Assembly (NCBI GenBank): GCA_029641185.1
Contig: JAPWGK010000024.1
Span: 310,001 to 374,000, forward strand
Reading direction: 5' to 3'
Length of the DNA stretch: 64,000 nucleotides
Source: Pseudofabraea citricarpa
Taxonomy: Eukaryota; Ascomycota; Leotiomycetes; Helotiales; Dermateaceae
Shown piece after piece: positions 21,432 through 33,983 of this stretch. Positions within the stretch are counted from its first letter, which is position 1. Every line of letters begins with the position of its first letter. The translations under genes were made by a program, and so were the position numbers. The notes under the pieces were generated by a model. It had not been told where the DNA came from. It saw only the letters and a list, made by a program, of their open reading frames with translations, and did no database searches.

Positions 21432-24255
21432 CTTAAGAGCGATCTACTCTGAACCTTCTTGCTCTTCTTGGTCGGATCTCGTCTCTCGTCGCTCAGCGTG
21501 TCTCACAGCAATAAGAGTTGGCCCCAGAGCCAACCACCCGGCCGTGGTGGAGATGTGAAGAAAAGAACAGAAAAAAGAAAGAAAAAAGGGAGAAAGGGAA
21601 AGTGAAGTGGTCAAATCCGAGATTTGAGAGGTTCCTGGTGAAGGATGTGCGAGCGGGCGAGGCTGTCAGAAAGCCTTGGAGGTGCTTGTCATTCGTTCGG
21701 CTTGTTCCTTTGTGCTGCGTGGTGATGGTAGTACGGTATCCCGAGTGTGGTCCTCCTCCTCCTCCTCCTCTTCCCTCTCTCTCAGCCGTGTCCCAGACTG
21801 TGCTGATGGACTGACTTGCACTGCAGAAAAGCCAAATGACGGAAGTGCAGTTCTGCTGAACTCAATCCGATCCTCGGGGGGGCCCCGCTCTCTCTCAGGC
21901 TTGCTCAGCTCCGTATAGGTACTGTAGTCTGTAGGTAATTGGCAGCTCGTGCAGTAGTGTACCAACCAAGTCGCACTCGAAGAAGGAAATACGAACAAGA
22001 AGAGAAACGAAGAATGTGGAGCCAGAGTACCGTAACACAGGAAGAAGAAGGAAGAGGAGGTCAGAGAGAAACAATAATGGAAGAAATGGGGAGAGAGAAA
22101 AGAAGGTTCGCGGCCGTAGAACACCCCTGCTGGTTCGGTCGACGTTGCTGTGTGGTTGGAAGCCGGTTGGTAGGGGTTTGGTAGGGGTTGGTAGGGGTTG
22201 GTAGGTGCTGGTGAAGTGCTGGTGAAGTGCTGTAGGGTGTTGAGCTGGTAGAGTGCTGTACTGCACTGTAGTGTCCTGTACTGTAGGCGGTAACCGGCGC
22301 TGATCCCCTCAGCGATCGTACAGCACTCAGCCAGGGTCCCCAGGCAGGATTCCCAGGGCTCGCAGCCTAGCCCCCCAGGGCTTCCAGGGCACGTCGATCC
22401 CCTTCCCTGGCAGGCTGCCACTTCAACGGTAAACGGCGAGCAGCCCACTCCACTCCACTGTACCGCTGACGGTCACTGGGCCAGCGCCCGGCAGCCCTTT
22501 CCACCCCCCACGAGACGAGAGAGACGCTGGCAGGTCCGCTGGCAGGTCCGGCTACAACCCTAAGTGCCCTCACGCAGCCATCGGCCCGCTCAGCAATCTC
22601 AGCAGCGGAACCCGTCCTTCATGCCTCTACTTTTTTGATTATCCCTCCTGTCGCTTGCGTCCCCAGCGATAGATTATCTGCTGCCAATGCCAATGCCATC
22701 CAATGCTACCTACAAGTCCTCCCCCCATTGCATTCCATTCCATTCCTTCCGCCCGAACGTCTCCATCAAGTCTCGTTCCGGTCGTGACGACGGGACCGTA
22801 CCGGAACTCTTGCGTCTTTTGAATTCACCGACTGCAACGTCAGTCAGTCACTCACTCGCGTCGCTTACCCGCAACGTGTTTCTTTTTCTTTTCTTTTGCT
22901 TCGAGCTTCCGACTCGTCCTCGTCTCATTTGGCCATTTAGATTGTTCGTGCATGATGAGGTTAGCTTACCTTACCTTACCTACGTTACCTACCTCCTCCT
23001 GCATCGCTTACACTTACTTGCATGAGGTGCGCGACAGCAGTTCGTTCACGTCGTTAGGGCTCACCCACCCTCTTGCTGGTGCTGGTGCTGCTGCTGCTGC
23101 ATGTGAATGCGAAATGTGAAATGTGAATGTGCATCTCGCTCTAGCTATTGTTAGATACGACTCGCAACTTTGTGGGCTGATTGTTTCAAAGACATGGCCG
23201 CCGGTGCCTGCTTCACTGCATTCGTGATGCCTCCTGCTTTCGGGGCCGCTGTCTTAGGACCTTGGCACCCTGATACATTGGACGGCCGTGATGCATCGCA
23301 GCTGCCAGGCGCGTTAGCGGATGCATATCTGTTTCCTTTTTTCCTTGTCTGTGCAACCAGAAGCCGAGGCTCGAAACGAGCTCGCATCATATCAAATGAC
23401 AGAAGTTCCGCAGGAGACAAGACGTTGAGAATTTCCCTTCACGTTCGCCGTCATAATGCCAGGAGAAAGTCTTCTTCAGTGTGTGCTTTATTCTCAAAAT
23501 CTCCATGTTTGCTCAAGATTTGGCTTTCCCAGCTACACCCTACCGAACATCCTCCCCTTTTCCCCTTCCATCCTCCCTAGTCCAAAAAATTCCACGCAAA
23601 GAAGCAGAACAGATATAAATCGTAACACATGCTTCATGAAGAAAGGGTCTGGCCTGACTCTCCTACCAGAGATAACAACAACAAGAACATGGGGTGGCAT
23701 CCCAATCAAAAAAGGTCTTCCTCCTTCCCAAAACAGAATCGAGTCCACTCTCCCAAGAACTACCAAATCTCTCCGACCACTAAAATCAAACAACAAAACA
23801 TCTCCACCCAAGTTGGCACGTCCAAGATGGTGAGACCAGGCAAAGAAGTGCTTCGCTCATATAAAAACAAACAGGTAAAGGGGTATATGCGGCGCAGACA
23901 TCGAAAAATCGCGACAAGAAGATCAGGGACGAGGAACCAGTCAAGGCTGTGGACAGCCAAAAGGACCGATTCCCGACGTACGCTGCATCTAGCAGGGTGT
24001 TGACGATATATGCAGCAGGAGAATCGAAAAAACGGTAGAATAAACAATAAGTTTTAAAGTATCGGTAATATGGCATAGATAAGAGGTCGTAAATTTTGCT
24101 GGGTAAATGATTGTATATAGGTGAGAATGTGGTGCAGGGTTTATTACGTTATCCAGACGTATTAGAAGATAGTATAGTTTAAGATGGTTTCTCGGAGAAT
24201 ATTGACAAAAGGAATGGGATTCGGTCATGCATGTGATATGCAGGTGAGTGCTCGT
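21432..24255. other. Long intergenic region upstream of a minus-strand gene
   Basis: The 2.8 kb contains strand-biased purine/pyrimidine runs (21540-21610, 22020-22110), a G-rich repeat at 22163-22205, CTGGTGAAGTG repeats around 22205-22230, CTTACC repeats near 22964-22990 and a GCTGGT/GCT run at 23078-23098. Frames open here on the minus strand (21666-22448) reflect the skewed composition and have no domain. I see no supported gene. Confidence 0.5.
22163..22205 (+). repeat. G-rich TAGGGGTTGG minisatellite
   Basis: Three blocks of GGTAGGGGTT(T/)GG followed by a partial copy form a G-rich tract with regularly spaced G runs, on the template side of the upstream gene's 5' region. It could form a quadruplex (inference). 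It is not the fungal telomere repeat TTAGGG. Confidence 0.75.
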
Positions 24256-25859
24256 TCACAGGAAGTAGGCTGCGAAGGCGAAGACAAGCCCAAGGCATGC
24301 TCCAGCTCCGGAGACATAAGTGCTTGCAGCAGCCGACTTCTTCGTTGCCGTTGCACTGGCACTTTCGGTTGTTGCAACGGCAGATTCCTTGAACACACCG
24401 CCATTGGTTGGTGTGATCTTTGGAACGACCGAGCTCGTCACGTTGACCTCGAATAGGATATGGGGTGAATTGGAAGCAGTCGGGTAGGCTTTGGAAGAAG
24501 ACTTGACAAAGCTTGTAGTGGTGTGGCTGAAGAGTGAAGAACTGGAGGCCTCTTCGGAGGAAGAGGAGCTAGAGCTTGAGCTGGATATAGAGCTGGAAGT
24601 TGTGCTTGTGCTTGTCGGGGTTTTCGATGTGCTGGTGGTTGAAGATGTGGTTGGCTCGGGAGTTGGAGTTGGAGTGGGCTCGGGAGTTGGGGTCGGAGTT
24701 GGGGTTGGAGTCTCCTTAGCTTTCTCGGTCGTCTTAGCCACTTCAGTGGTCGACTTTGAACCTCCGCTACCACCACCACCGCCGCTAAGAGAAAAGACGT
24801 TGACGTTTGCCTTGGAGCCTTTGGGAACAGTTACTACACAGAAGCTAGCGCCTCCTGCACCTACAGCTTGCTCAGAACTGGTAACTCCTCCGATGCCATC
24901 ATCGGAAGGATTAATAGAGCAAGGTAGTCCAACACAGTTACCACCTGAGCAGGTGATATCGATACCAAAATCAGGCTTGACAGTGCTCCATTTAGAGTCC
25001 ATGTAGATTGGGTTCCATCCAATCTTGAAGAAGGTATTGCCGCTAGAGTCGGTGTTACCACCAGCAACGTAAGGAGACCAGTTCCCAATAGGTTGGCTAT
25101 CATCTCCCCAGATGCATCCGTCAGCGGCACTGATTCCAGGAGCATTGACATAGTAGCTACACAAAATTAGCTTAGTTTCGATACTGATTTCTCATTGTTA
25201 CATACTGTGCTGCAGTGCTGAGCCAGTAACTTGGGTCCGGAATCGCGAGTGTGACGGTTGAGCCAGCGGAGACATCGGTAGGAATCAACATTGCTTCGTT
25301 GCCTGGTAAGACTGTCTGACAGAATGAGCAGCCGTCTCCGGCCTTGTTCGTAGCTGCCACGGATCCTACACCGTCCTGGCAATACGGGTTCTTGCTGATG
25401 GGCTTCTTGACCTGGCCATTGGAGTCGCAGTGCAATCCCCCATTCTATTGACGGTCAGCGTTTGAATCCCGCCTCGTTCACAACAATACATACCATCGAT
25501 GGATAGGAAGTCGCGTCGGGATCCCATTGCATTGCGACTTGACCACACGGGCACGCATATGGGCAGTACGATCCTGCCTTGCAAGGCTGGTCAGGGGACA
25601 TGGCCCATCCTGCATTATCTGATCCAGGTGTGACTGAGACAAGACCAAGATCCGAGGGGAACTCGCATGTCGAGCGCTTCTCGATAAGCGGTGCATTCTC
25701 AGCTACACTCTCAGCTCTTGGTGATGCGTGTAATCTGCTGTGTGCATGTCGCCGAGCCAAAACCTCCAAATGCGAGTGAGAACCATGCTTCGCCTCGCCA
25801 GGTTGAGATAGCAAGAGTATGGCCGTGCCAATTGCGGCCTGAATATCCAAAAGCTTCAT
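24256..25859 (-). CDS. SUN family (GH132) cell-wall protein with GPI-type C-terminus
   Basis: Three exons (25494-25859, 25206-25444, 24256-25156) join in phase to 501 residues. The protein begins with a signal peptide (hydrophobic core AAIGTAILLL). A Lys-Arg site (IEKR) precedes the conserved SUN domain, which starts CEFPSDLGL. The domain (about 75-290) has the family's many cysteines, including CKAGSYCPYACPCGQ, YCQDGVGSV and CSFCQTVLPGNEAM. It is followed by a Thr-Pro repeat, a long Ser/Thr stalk and a hydrophobic tail ending FAFAAYFL, as expected for a GPI anchor signal. SUN proteins (Uth1, Sim1, Sun4; Psu1 and Adg3 in fission yeast) act in wall separation and remodelling, with proposed beta-1,3-glucan activity. 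The stalk and GPI-type tail fit the group-II type better than the short secreted type (inference). Confidence 0.92.
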
Positions 25860-27196
25860 AGTGAGTGGTTGTATCTGTTAGGGGCCAGATGATGCCGTGT
25901 GAGTCTTCGCGTTATTTCCAGTCGAAGATGTGTGTGTGTATTTGTGCGCGTGGTTTCCTGCCAAAGATGATCGACAATCCTCCTCGTACAAGATCCGGTC
26001 GCGTTGAAAACGAATGTGATGGATGTCAAGTGAATGACTCGCGATGGTAGAGGGTAACGAGCGTGATGGCCAGAGCCGGAGAGAGCGTGGAGAGCAAGAG
26101 CAAGAGCAAGAGCAAGAGGATAAGGACGAAGAAGAGGCCGGTCAGAGCATAGCGGTTGCGACAGAGATGAAGAAGAGGAGAAGAGGCAGAGAAGAGGCCG
26201 GGGAGGGCATCGGCACTCTCCCCCAGGCGTTGTAGGCGTTGGCGACTGGTACCTGAGCCTGCGAAAGTGGAAAGTGGAAATTAGGGTGCGGAGTCACGTC
26301 CTGATTTGATCAACGGGCTCGACTTGGCATCCAATCTTCCTCGCTTACCGCAACGTGTGCTTGACTTGTGCCTGACTTGTCCGTATGGGGAACATTGTTT
26401 AAATTGGTCATCAATGCACGGCGAATGAGCGTGGTTATCGCCATCAATACTTGCTTCGTGCCCCACGGCCTGGTCCCATTGTGCGGGCAGAGAGAGACTC
26501 AGGAAAAGGCGATTGAGATTGCCATGAAGCGATACGGAGGCTCAAGAAATTAAAGTCTCCTCCTCTCCGTCTCCGGGGGAAGAGCAGCGTCGTGGAGAAG
26601 CAAACCATTGTTGTGATAAGAGATTGGCATCGACATTCCGATCGATGCAACGCCGCATCTAGAACAAGGCATTTGTCTTGTGTATGGCTGTCTTAGCCTG
26701 CGCCTGCGCCTGCTTGCTATAGCCATCGTCAAGTTGTCAACCCTATAGGGGAAGAAGCATACTTAGGTAGGTAAAGCCTTCCTCTCCAACGTGTGTACGG
26801 GATGAAAGGTTACCATATTTCGTTGCGATCCGTCTATCGTTGCTGATAATCTCACCAATGCCAAACTGTTGAGCATCTCGCAGCCCTGAGCTGAACACTG
26901 AGTGCCTTGCAGTCTCCCACGTCTTTGTCCGGGACTTCATATCTTAGCCTTCGAGTAAGAATGCTGCTTGACGGCAGCGGCAAAACCAATAAAAGAAGGT
27001 TATCTTAGCCTTCGACTGACATTGGAGCCGTCGTTTTATTGACTTTGGACTGTAAGCGCCTCGGAGCTTTTCTCTGCACGTTATTTACCTTCGGACATAC
27101 TTTTTTCAGCTTCGAGCTTCGTCTACGTCACAGCCCAGCCTTTCTTCCACGGCGTCTGTCTATCCCCAGTAATCTAACTAACCACCAACCATCAAT
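25860..27196. other. Divergent intergenic region between SUN gene and PPM1
   Basis: This 1.3 kb is the promoter region of both neighbours. It contains a GAGCAA hexamer run (26093-26118) and purine-rich sequence to 26200. A TTATCTTAGCCTTCGA word is repeated imperfectly near 26941-27015. No gene is recognised. Confidence 0.5.
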
Positions 27197-28405
27197 ATGT
27201 CAGCACCACAGATTCCCAATTTGTTATCCATGCGTGGAGGTCTCAGAGGCCGAGGGAGAGGAAGAGGAATAGGGCGGGGTCGTGGAGGCCCGCTGCGACC
27301 ACCCGATTCCACTCAACAACCTGAGCCTTCGCCCGTCCACGATAAAGCGATCCAGGCCACAGACTCGGATGCTGCAGTGTCGCGTTTCAGTGCTGTGTCT
27401 CTGGGCTATCTCGACGATCCATTTGCGAGGTATTTTGCTGGTGGTCAAGCTACCAGAAGGCTGCCGATCATCAATCGCGGTTTGTTACTGCATGACCTAG
27501 TTTCTTGAGCCAGACTAAGATTCGGAAAAGGGACCTACACACGAACGACTGCGCTGGACTTGCTGATCGATACCTTTATTGCCTCTTCTGCAGCTTCGTC
27601 CCCTCATGCGCCCACGAGACAGATCATATCCTTAGGGGCAGGTACAGACACACGATATTTCCGATTACGAGCCCAGAATCAGCATCAGAATGTGATCTAT
27701 CACGAATTCGATTTCCCCTCTGTTATCGCAACAAAGTACAAGATTGTGGATACGAACAAAGACGTTCTCTGTAGAGAGGAGATCCTGTTTGAGAAATTCC
27801 CGGAGGGAACTGGTTCACCTGAGCCAGATGCTATACCAGAATGGGGCCTGATGAGAGAAACAGATGGACAACGAGAAGCAAGATATATCTGCCATCCTCT
27901 TGATCTACGCTCATTACCAGGAACGGATTCTCTGAGTTCTTTTAGTGGAATACGAGATGACATTCCAACTCTAATAGTCTCAGAATGCTGCCTCTGTTAC
28001 TTGGATATCAGCGTCGCGGCTGATGTTGTAAAATGGTTCGTGGACAAAATTCCAAATTCAGGTATCGTATTATATGAGCCTATTGGTACCGACGACTCTT
28101 TCGGCCAGATGATGGTGTCAAATCTTGCTGCCAGAGGCGTTGTTATGCCTACAGTTCAAAAATACAAGACCTTGGAAGATCAGAAAGAGAGGTTGCAACA
28201 CTTGGGATTTGTAGATGGTCAGGAAGGGAAAGACGTTTCAAGAATATGGGAAGAATGGATCCCGACAAACGAGAAAGAACGAGTGGATAGGCTTGAGGGA
28301 TTGGATGAAGTAGAGGAGTGGTTGTTACTGGCACGGCATTATGGAATTGTCTGGGCCTGGAGAGGTGCTGGTTTCGAGAACTGGACCAAAATGGACGAGA
28401 AATAA
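27197..28405 (+). CDS. PPM1: Leucine carboxyl methyltransferase of protein phosphatase 2A
   Basis: Two exons (27197-27479 and 27531-28405) join across a 51-bp GTTTGT..AAAAG intron, restoring the family string [13 protein letters not shown]; 385 residues. The acceptor is unusual in sequence, but only this join keeps the conserved frame. After an Arg/Gly-rich lead (13-32) comes [22 protein letters not shown], the S-adenosylmethionine motif [10 protein letters not shown] at about residue 130, then [12 protein letters not shown] and the SECCLCYLD motif. LCMT1/Ppm1 methylates the C-terminal Leu of the PP2A catalytic subunit and controls assembly of holoenzymes. It lacks the kelch C-terminus of the paralogue PPM2/TYW4. 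The RG-rich start is, as I recall, common in Pezizomycotina orthologues. Confidence 0.9.
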
Positions 28406-28974
28406 TCAATCGCAAAAGTTGAACGCGACCTGGTTCTAATACACCGAATCCGGGAATTTATACCCTTAGGCTGTTCCCAAAGAAGCAGCAGATGCTATTT
28501 TGGCATTATGATGACGAACAAAATTCAATCCATGAAGTTATTCACATACTGACTTCCACGTGCTTTGGTGGTTCGGTTAACGATGGATTTGACCCCTTTT
28601 GCACAGTCTTCGCATAAATTATGCACATTTCGCAATGAGGCTTCGAGTCTGGAATTTGGCCTTGAGGTTTCTTCTCCCAGGGCTACGAATCAGATGTGGA
28701 ATGAAGATGACCTAGAAGTGGACTGATGACTACAAGCCACGAATCACCGTTTTTTGGAAGGGATAAGATTCCAGTGCGCAAATAAGTGCATTCCAGTGAG
28801 TTTATCCCTCGTTGACCTTTCGATGACCTACCTCTCTACACCTTCTCTTCCTCGCTCTCTACATTCTCTTGGTCGTCTGTCATTTTCAAAGCCTGTGTCA
28901 TTCAGGAATTACACATCGGTCCATATTCGGCCATTACATTCATTCATTCTTTTTGTTATTCTTCCTATATCACG
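28406..28974. other. Intergenic region, promoter of GH16-WSC gene
   Basis: Pyrimidine-rich sequence with many TTC/CTT runs lies just before the next start at 28975, which is typical of a fungal 5' leader. No gene is seen. Confidence 0.5.
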
Positions 28975-31871
28975 ATGCGTTCTATTGCAACTTTTAGCAC
29001 TTTCAATATTTTAGCCTTATTGAATGCACAACTCGCGACGGCGCAAGATGTCGTAAGCAGCAAATACATTTTAGATACGACTTATCAAGGCTCATCCTTC
29101 TTCGATGGGTTCGATTTCCAAACTGTAAGCAACCATCCTTTAATAAGTATATGTTATAGTATAGGCTGGCACAATTGGATCATTAAACTAATGCGATTAG
29201 ACTCCTGATTTGACCAACGGTTTTGTGAAGTTAGTCCTTCTTCCCAGTTCTCATGAACAGTTTCTCACAGATGAACAGTTACGTTGGTCAAGATGAAGCT
29301 CAAACACTAGGACTTATCGACACCGCATCAGCATACGGCGCATATATGGGCGTGGACTATACGACAAACCTTACGAGTGGTGATGTCGGCAGGAACAGTG
29401 TCAGAATTACTAGCAAGAAAAGCTTCACTCATGGCTTGATTATTAGTGATATCGCCCACATGCCTGGCGGAATCTGTGGAACTTGGCCAGCTCGTGAGTC
29501 TTGTGTTACGACATAAAAGTAGCACGGTTAACAGGCTTTAGACTGGACATTTGGTCCTGATTGGCCCAAGAATGGAGAGATTGATATTATCGAGGGTGTT
29601 AACAGCCAGACGGAGAATTTGATGTCGCTTCACACGTAAGTCTAATTTTCAATCGTGGTAGCTTGGAGTTCTGACCGGATCTAGAAATGGCACATGCTCG
29701 GTTGCTGGTGATACGCGATACCAGACAGGAACGGCACAGACTCTCAATTGCAACGTCGACGAGACTGCCAATTCTGGCTGTGGTATGACATCGGATGATC
29801 CAGCTTCCTACGGGCCAGACTTCAATTCAATTTCGGGAGGTGTGTATGCTACACAATGGACATCGGACTACATTCGCATCTGGTTCTTCCAACGCAGTGC
29901 TGTCCCATCTGATATTACTGCCGGCGATCCAGATCCATCGCTATGGGGACTTCCAGACTCGAACTTCCAGGGTAACTGTGATATCGACGAGCATTTTGCT
30001 GATCATAACATCATCTTTGACACTACTTTCTGTGGAGACTGGGGTGCGAATGTGTGGACGACTGATGCAGTCTGTTCTTCTTTGGCACCGACCTGTGTTG
30101 ACTATGTTGCTACAAATCCAACCGCATTCAAAGAAGCGTAAGTTCGAAAGTTCCAGCATTCGCTTTTTACTCTAATCCTGCTTCAAGATATTGGGCTGTC
30201 AACTCGATCAAGGTCTATCAGCTCGAGGACATAACATCTGCTCCTGTTCCTACGAACTCGTCTGCCGCCCTAACATCAACCCAAGCTGAGGAGCACTTTA
30301 CCAACACCATTTCAGCTGAACCTACAAGTCTCACCACAGTTATTGGTGCATCTTCCGTGATTATTCCTGGATTAGGTGCATCAGAAACAACAACTACAAC
30401 ACCAACATCAAGTCTGGCTTTCCCAACTCAGACTGCCAGCTCAGGATCCGATCCCTATATCATTGGTACATTCTTCTACTTGGGATGTCTCGGATCATCC
30501 AGCGGATTCCCGACTTTCAAGCAGGTTTCCCAGAGTCCATTCATGACACCTTCGCTTTGTATTTCTTCCTGTGGTGATTTTGTCTACGCTGGTATCTATG
30601 ATACCCAATGCTATTGTGCAGATACCTTGGATGCTGGAACCGGAAGTTCCACTGACACTTGCGATATTCCCTGCCCGGGCTTCGCATCCCAAACCTGCGG
30701 TGGACTCGTCAATCGCACAGACACTGCATCTAACAATGCGACAGTGGCTCGCCTTGCCAAAAGACAGACTCTCGACCTATCCAATATCCTACTCACCACT
30801 TATGAGAACTTACTTGATCTTGGAGGACCGGTCCCTAGTAGCTCGGTAGAGCCAGTTGTGCCATCGACAACGTCACTTGATCCTTCGATTCCAAGAATCA
30901 CTCTCACGCTTGGAGCTGGCCCTAATTTTTCTGCTCTCGTCTCAACGGTAATTGGAGAGCTCTTGCCTACAACCACTGCTGGCGGAGCGTATTATAACCC
31001 ACCTTCAGGCAGCACTCCAGCTCCTGAACTAACAACGGTCGTGCCTGCATCAAGTGTGATCGGGGTTGGAATGGGTGGTGGATCAGGTGGGATCACTACA
31101 GTTGTAACCAGTAAGCAAGATACATGCCAGATCAGATTCCAAACCTACATGATGCTAACACAATTCATAGCAACGTATGTCGATGTCTGCCCTACCGGTC
31201 TGACAACCATCACTACAACATCTACTATCACTCGATGCTCTTGCCTCGCTCATCTTGGTCTTGCAACCGCAGCTCTCCAGATCCCCATGGTGACAACCGT
31301 CAAAGTCTGCCCCGTATGTGGGCCAGCAGGCGGGCCGTCACAAATCACCCTCACGGTCCCGGCGACAATCCCAATTTACGTCGCTGCTACTCCGACTGCG
31401 GCACCGTTGTACACAAATAGCAGTGCTTCGGTTCCTACTACGTACCTAAGCGACACCGTCGTCGAGCTATCTTCTGTCACTGTCCTGCCTGTATCAACAA
31501 TCGCCCCCGTGTCGACCATTACTCCCGTATCAATCATCACTGCCGTGTCGACAATTGCACCCATATCAACAGCCGCTTCCGCAACCCCGATCCAAATTGA
31601 CGTTGAGATCGAAGACGCCACCAAGCCCGTCATCATCTACTCCTCAGTGACCGTCGTCCCGCTCGCTTCTCTGCCCGCGGCCGTGTACAAGGAAATCAAG
31701 ACATCCAACGTCACGGCAACCGTCACGTCAAACACGACGTCGACCTTCTCGCCATCGTCGGCCACCGAGCCCGTCGAGTATACGGGTGCGGCGGGGAAGC
31801 TGGAGGCGGTGGAGATGGGGTTCGTCATCGGGTTTGTGGTTATCCTCGTCGGTGGGTTTCTGTATGTTTGA
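28975..31871 (+). CDS. GH16 endo-beta-glucanase with WSC domain and GPI-type tail
   Basis: Seven exons (28975-29124, 29201-29229, 29279-29493, 29542-29635, 29685-30137, 30188-31110, 31171-31871) give 854 residues. A signal peptide is followed by the GH16 fold. NGFVNYVGQDEA is restored by the 29-nt exon 2. Then come GGICGTWPA and the catalytic [10 protein letters not shown] at about 143-152, with Glu-x-Asp-x-x-Glu acting as nucleophile and acid/base. A WSC carbohydrate-binding domain (about 404-490, eight Cys, ending CGGLVN) follows. A Ser/Thr-rich stalk with VS(T/I)I(A/T)PVSTI repeats has its own Cys cluster ([15 protein letters not shown]). The C-terminus is a hydrophobic helix ending GGFLYV, likely a GPI signal. 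Expected to cut or remodel wall beta-1,3(4)-glucan. The last intron (60 bp, 31111-31170) is in frame, so retention would add 20 residues. Confidence 0.9.
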
Positions 31872-32471
31872 GTTACGAATGAATTAAATGGGATGGAACG
31901 GGATGGATAGCGTAGTGATGACTGTGGATACTCTTTTTCTTTCTCTTTATCTTCCCCTTCGGCTTCTTTACTTTTGACTTTTTCTTCTTGCTCTCTTTTT
32001 TCTTTTGTCATTTTTATCTTTTCTTATTTTATCTATATGTACGTATGTATCTATGTACCTATGCATGTGTACAGCCATGTAGATATGCAGCAGTTTAGGA
32101 GGAGTCGGGAAAAGAATACCATGCGCGCTTTTATCTTTGGATTTGACTTTCCCTGTTGTTGTCGTTTACCCTTATACGATGAGGAGTGTGGTCGCTTAAC
32201 TTTCTATCGAGCTACAGCTTAGTGTATACTGCATGCTGACTGACTACTTGACAGCCTGATCCTGGATATTCTGGCCAGTACAAGGTAGCTGGTGGGTGAG
32301 TGAGTGTATAGAATATCATGTGATTCCCTAATCTCTTTGCGCAATAGGTAGCAGGTAGCTAGGTATCGAAGGAGGAACTTAACCCCTGCCCGCCTCTCGC
32401 TCTAAGCCTAGAAAACGAACCCAGAAATAATTATCTTGTTGGGTGATGATAGGGGGTAAACCGAATCCCCT
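31872..32471. other. 3' flank of GH16 gene, no gene
   Basis: A T/C-rich tract (31930-32040) and TATGTA(C/T) words are seen. Nothing else is recognisable. Confidence 0.5.
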
Positions 32472-33070
32472 TTGTTGCATGTCGGACTTGGGCAATTTGC
32501 GTACCTTCGCGTGGACGGTTTGGTTCGGTGAATATTGTTTTGTTGCATATCGGACTTTGAAAACGAGTTTCTTCGCGTAGAAGGTTTTGTTCGGTTTTTA
32601 TTGACTATTTCTTTGTTGCATGTCGGACTTGGAATTCTTGAGTACCTTCGCGTGGAAGGTTTGGTTTGGCTCGTTGAATATTATTTTGTTGCACATCGGA
32701 CTTGGGGCAATTGGCGTACCTCTACGTGGACGGTTTGGTTCGTTGACCATAGGTATTATTTTGTTGCATATCGAACTTGGAAATCTTGAGTACCTCCGCG
32801 TGGAAGGTTTGGTTAGAGAAGTAGTATCTACCTAGGTACCTAATCGCCGGCCTCTCGCTAAGGTATCCTTCGTCGAGTGACGCCAGCGATTAGAGAAGAA
32901 TGGAACAAAGTAAAACCTATCCCCTAAATTTCGTTGCATGACGGACTTTGAAAGTAAACAAACCTAGCAGACGCGGTGGGATATCTAGTATGGGAGTTAT
33001 TCACCTGCTTTAGCTAAGATTGGCTGTTTTGTTGCATGTCGGACTTTGAAATCGAGTAGCTCCGCGTAGA
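32472..33070. repeat. Array of ~72-bp repeats with a hairpin core
   Basis: The word TTGTTGCATGTCGGACTT recurs at 32472, 32540, 32613, 32686, 32761, 32931 and 33029 with one to three changes. In the first five copies it is followed about 20-30 bp later by a GTACCTTCGCGTGGAAGGT-type word (e.g. 32643-32660), where ACCTTC and GAAGGT pair around a 5-nt loop. Period is 68-75 bp for copies 1-5; copies 6 and 7 are more distant. The array is non-coding as far as I can see. Confidence 0.9.
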
Positions 33071-33890
33071 GAAAAAATTGCGTTTGGGCAGGTCACCTGA
33101 TGATGGCAATTGGACTCGAATCAGACAGGACGAAATTCAAATCGCTCGGGTTGGATTTGAGTGTATTTTGTGAAACCCCTTAAAGTCATCTAACCCCAGA
33201 TGTGCTATTGAATAACATGGTTTATAATGGGCATGAATTCTGGGGCTTCTTTTGTCTATTTAAACCAAAGCCTAACCGCAGAAGAGATTCAACATATGCT
33301 TGGTATGACTGCACTGGGTCTCTCAACTGCATTACGGCTAAAGTGATTGCATGTTTAATTTATAGTATCAGAAGTGCGGGTTTCATACACATTAGGATAT
33401 GGTAAGACACTTGAAGGCAATAACAACAAGAATTTATCTAGCACTAATGTAAGTGTATAGCAGAATAGCTCATAGTCACCTGGGTAAACCAAGTTTCCTT
33501 TTTACCTTGACTTTGAAATCTATCAAGGTTCTCGACCTGATAAATGTTCCAGCGCCAGACATGATAATTAAATTGTTAGTAATATTAAAATAAAAAAAGA
33601 TCTTAGCAGCCTATTATGAAATGCGACGAGTCGTGCCTTTCTTTTTTGTAGAAAGTGTTCATTCTCTTAAAGCTCTCTCATTTTAAAGATCCAATTCATC
33701 CAATCTACCTATCAACAGAGTTCAACCACACCACAGGCCACACCAAGGGTTTCGTAAGCGAAGCTTCTGGTGCTTGCTTGCGATAGGATGACTCAACCAA
33801 CCAACCGACAGCCACCACACAAAAATGGAACATAACACGAAATAACCAGATTTGCGTCAACAAAAGCGCTCAGCTAACTGAAGCTTAATC
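33071..33890. other. Intergenic region
   Basis: Low-complexity A/T-rich sequence with no frame of interest lies between the hairpin repeats and the tRNA gene. Confidence 0.45.
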
Positions 33891-33983
33891 GGTCCATTGG
33901 TCTAGTGGTATGATTCTCGCTTAGGGATAACCCTGGGTTCATTAATTTGCGAGAGGCCCCGCGTTCGAGTCGCGGATGGACCC
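33891..33983 (+). tRNA. tRNA-Pro (anticodon AGG) with intron
   Basis: Acceptor stem GGTCCAT pairs with ATGGACC. The D arm GGTCTAGTGGTATGAT and T arm CCGCG-TTCGAGT-CGCGG are intact. The anticodon stem CTCGC/GCGAG encloses loop TTAGGG..T with anticodon AGG. A 21-nt insertion (33927-33947) after position 37 is the canonical place for a nuclear tRNA intron. Without it the tRNA is 72 nt, with discriminator C at 33983. Confidence 0.95.

Noticed and set aside
21666..22448. 260-codon minus frame in the long intergenic region
   Set aside because: Composition-driven (Ser/Thr/Pro-rich, pyrimidine tracts); no domain or start context.
22964..22990. CTTACC repeats as a telomere-like tract
   Set aside because: Unit is not the fungal TTAGGG repeat and the run is very short; plain microsatellite.
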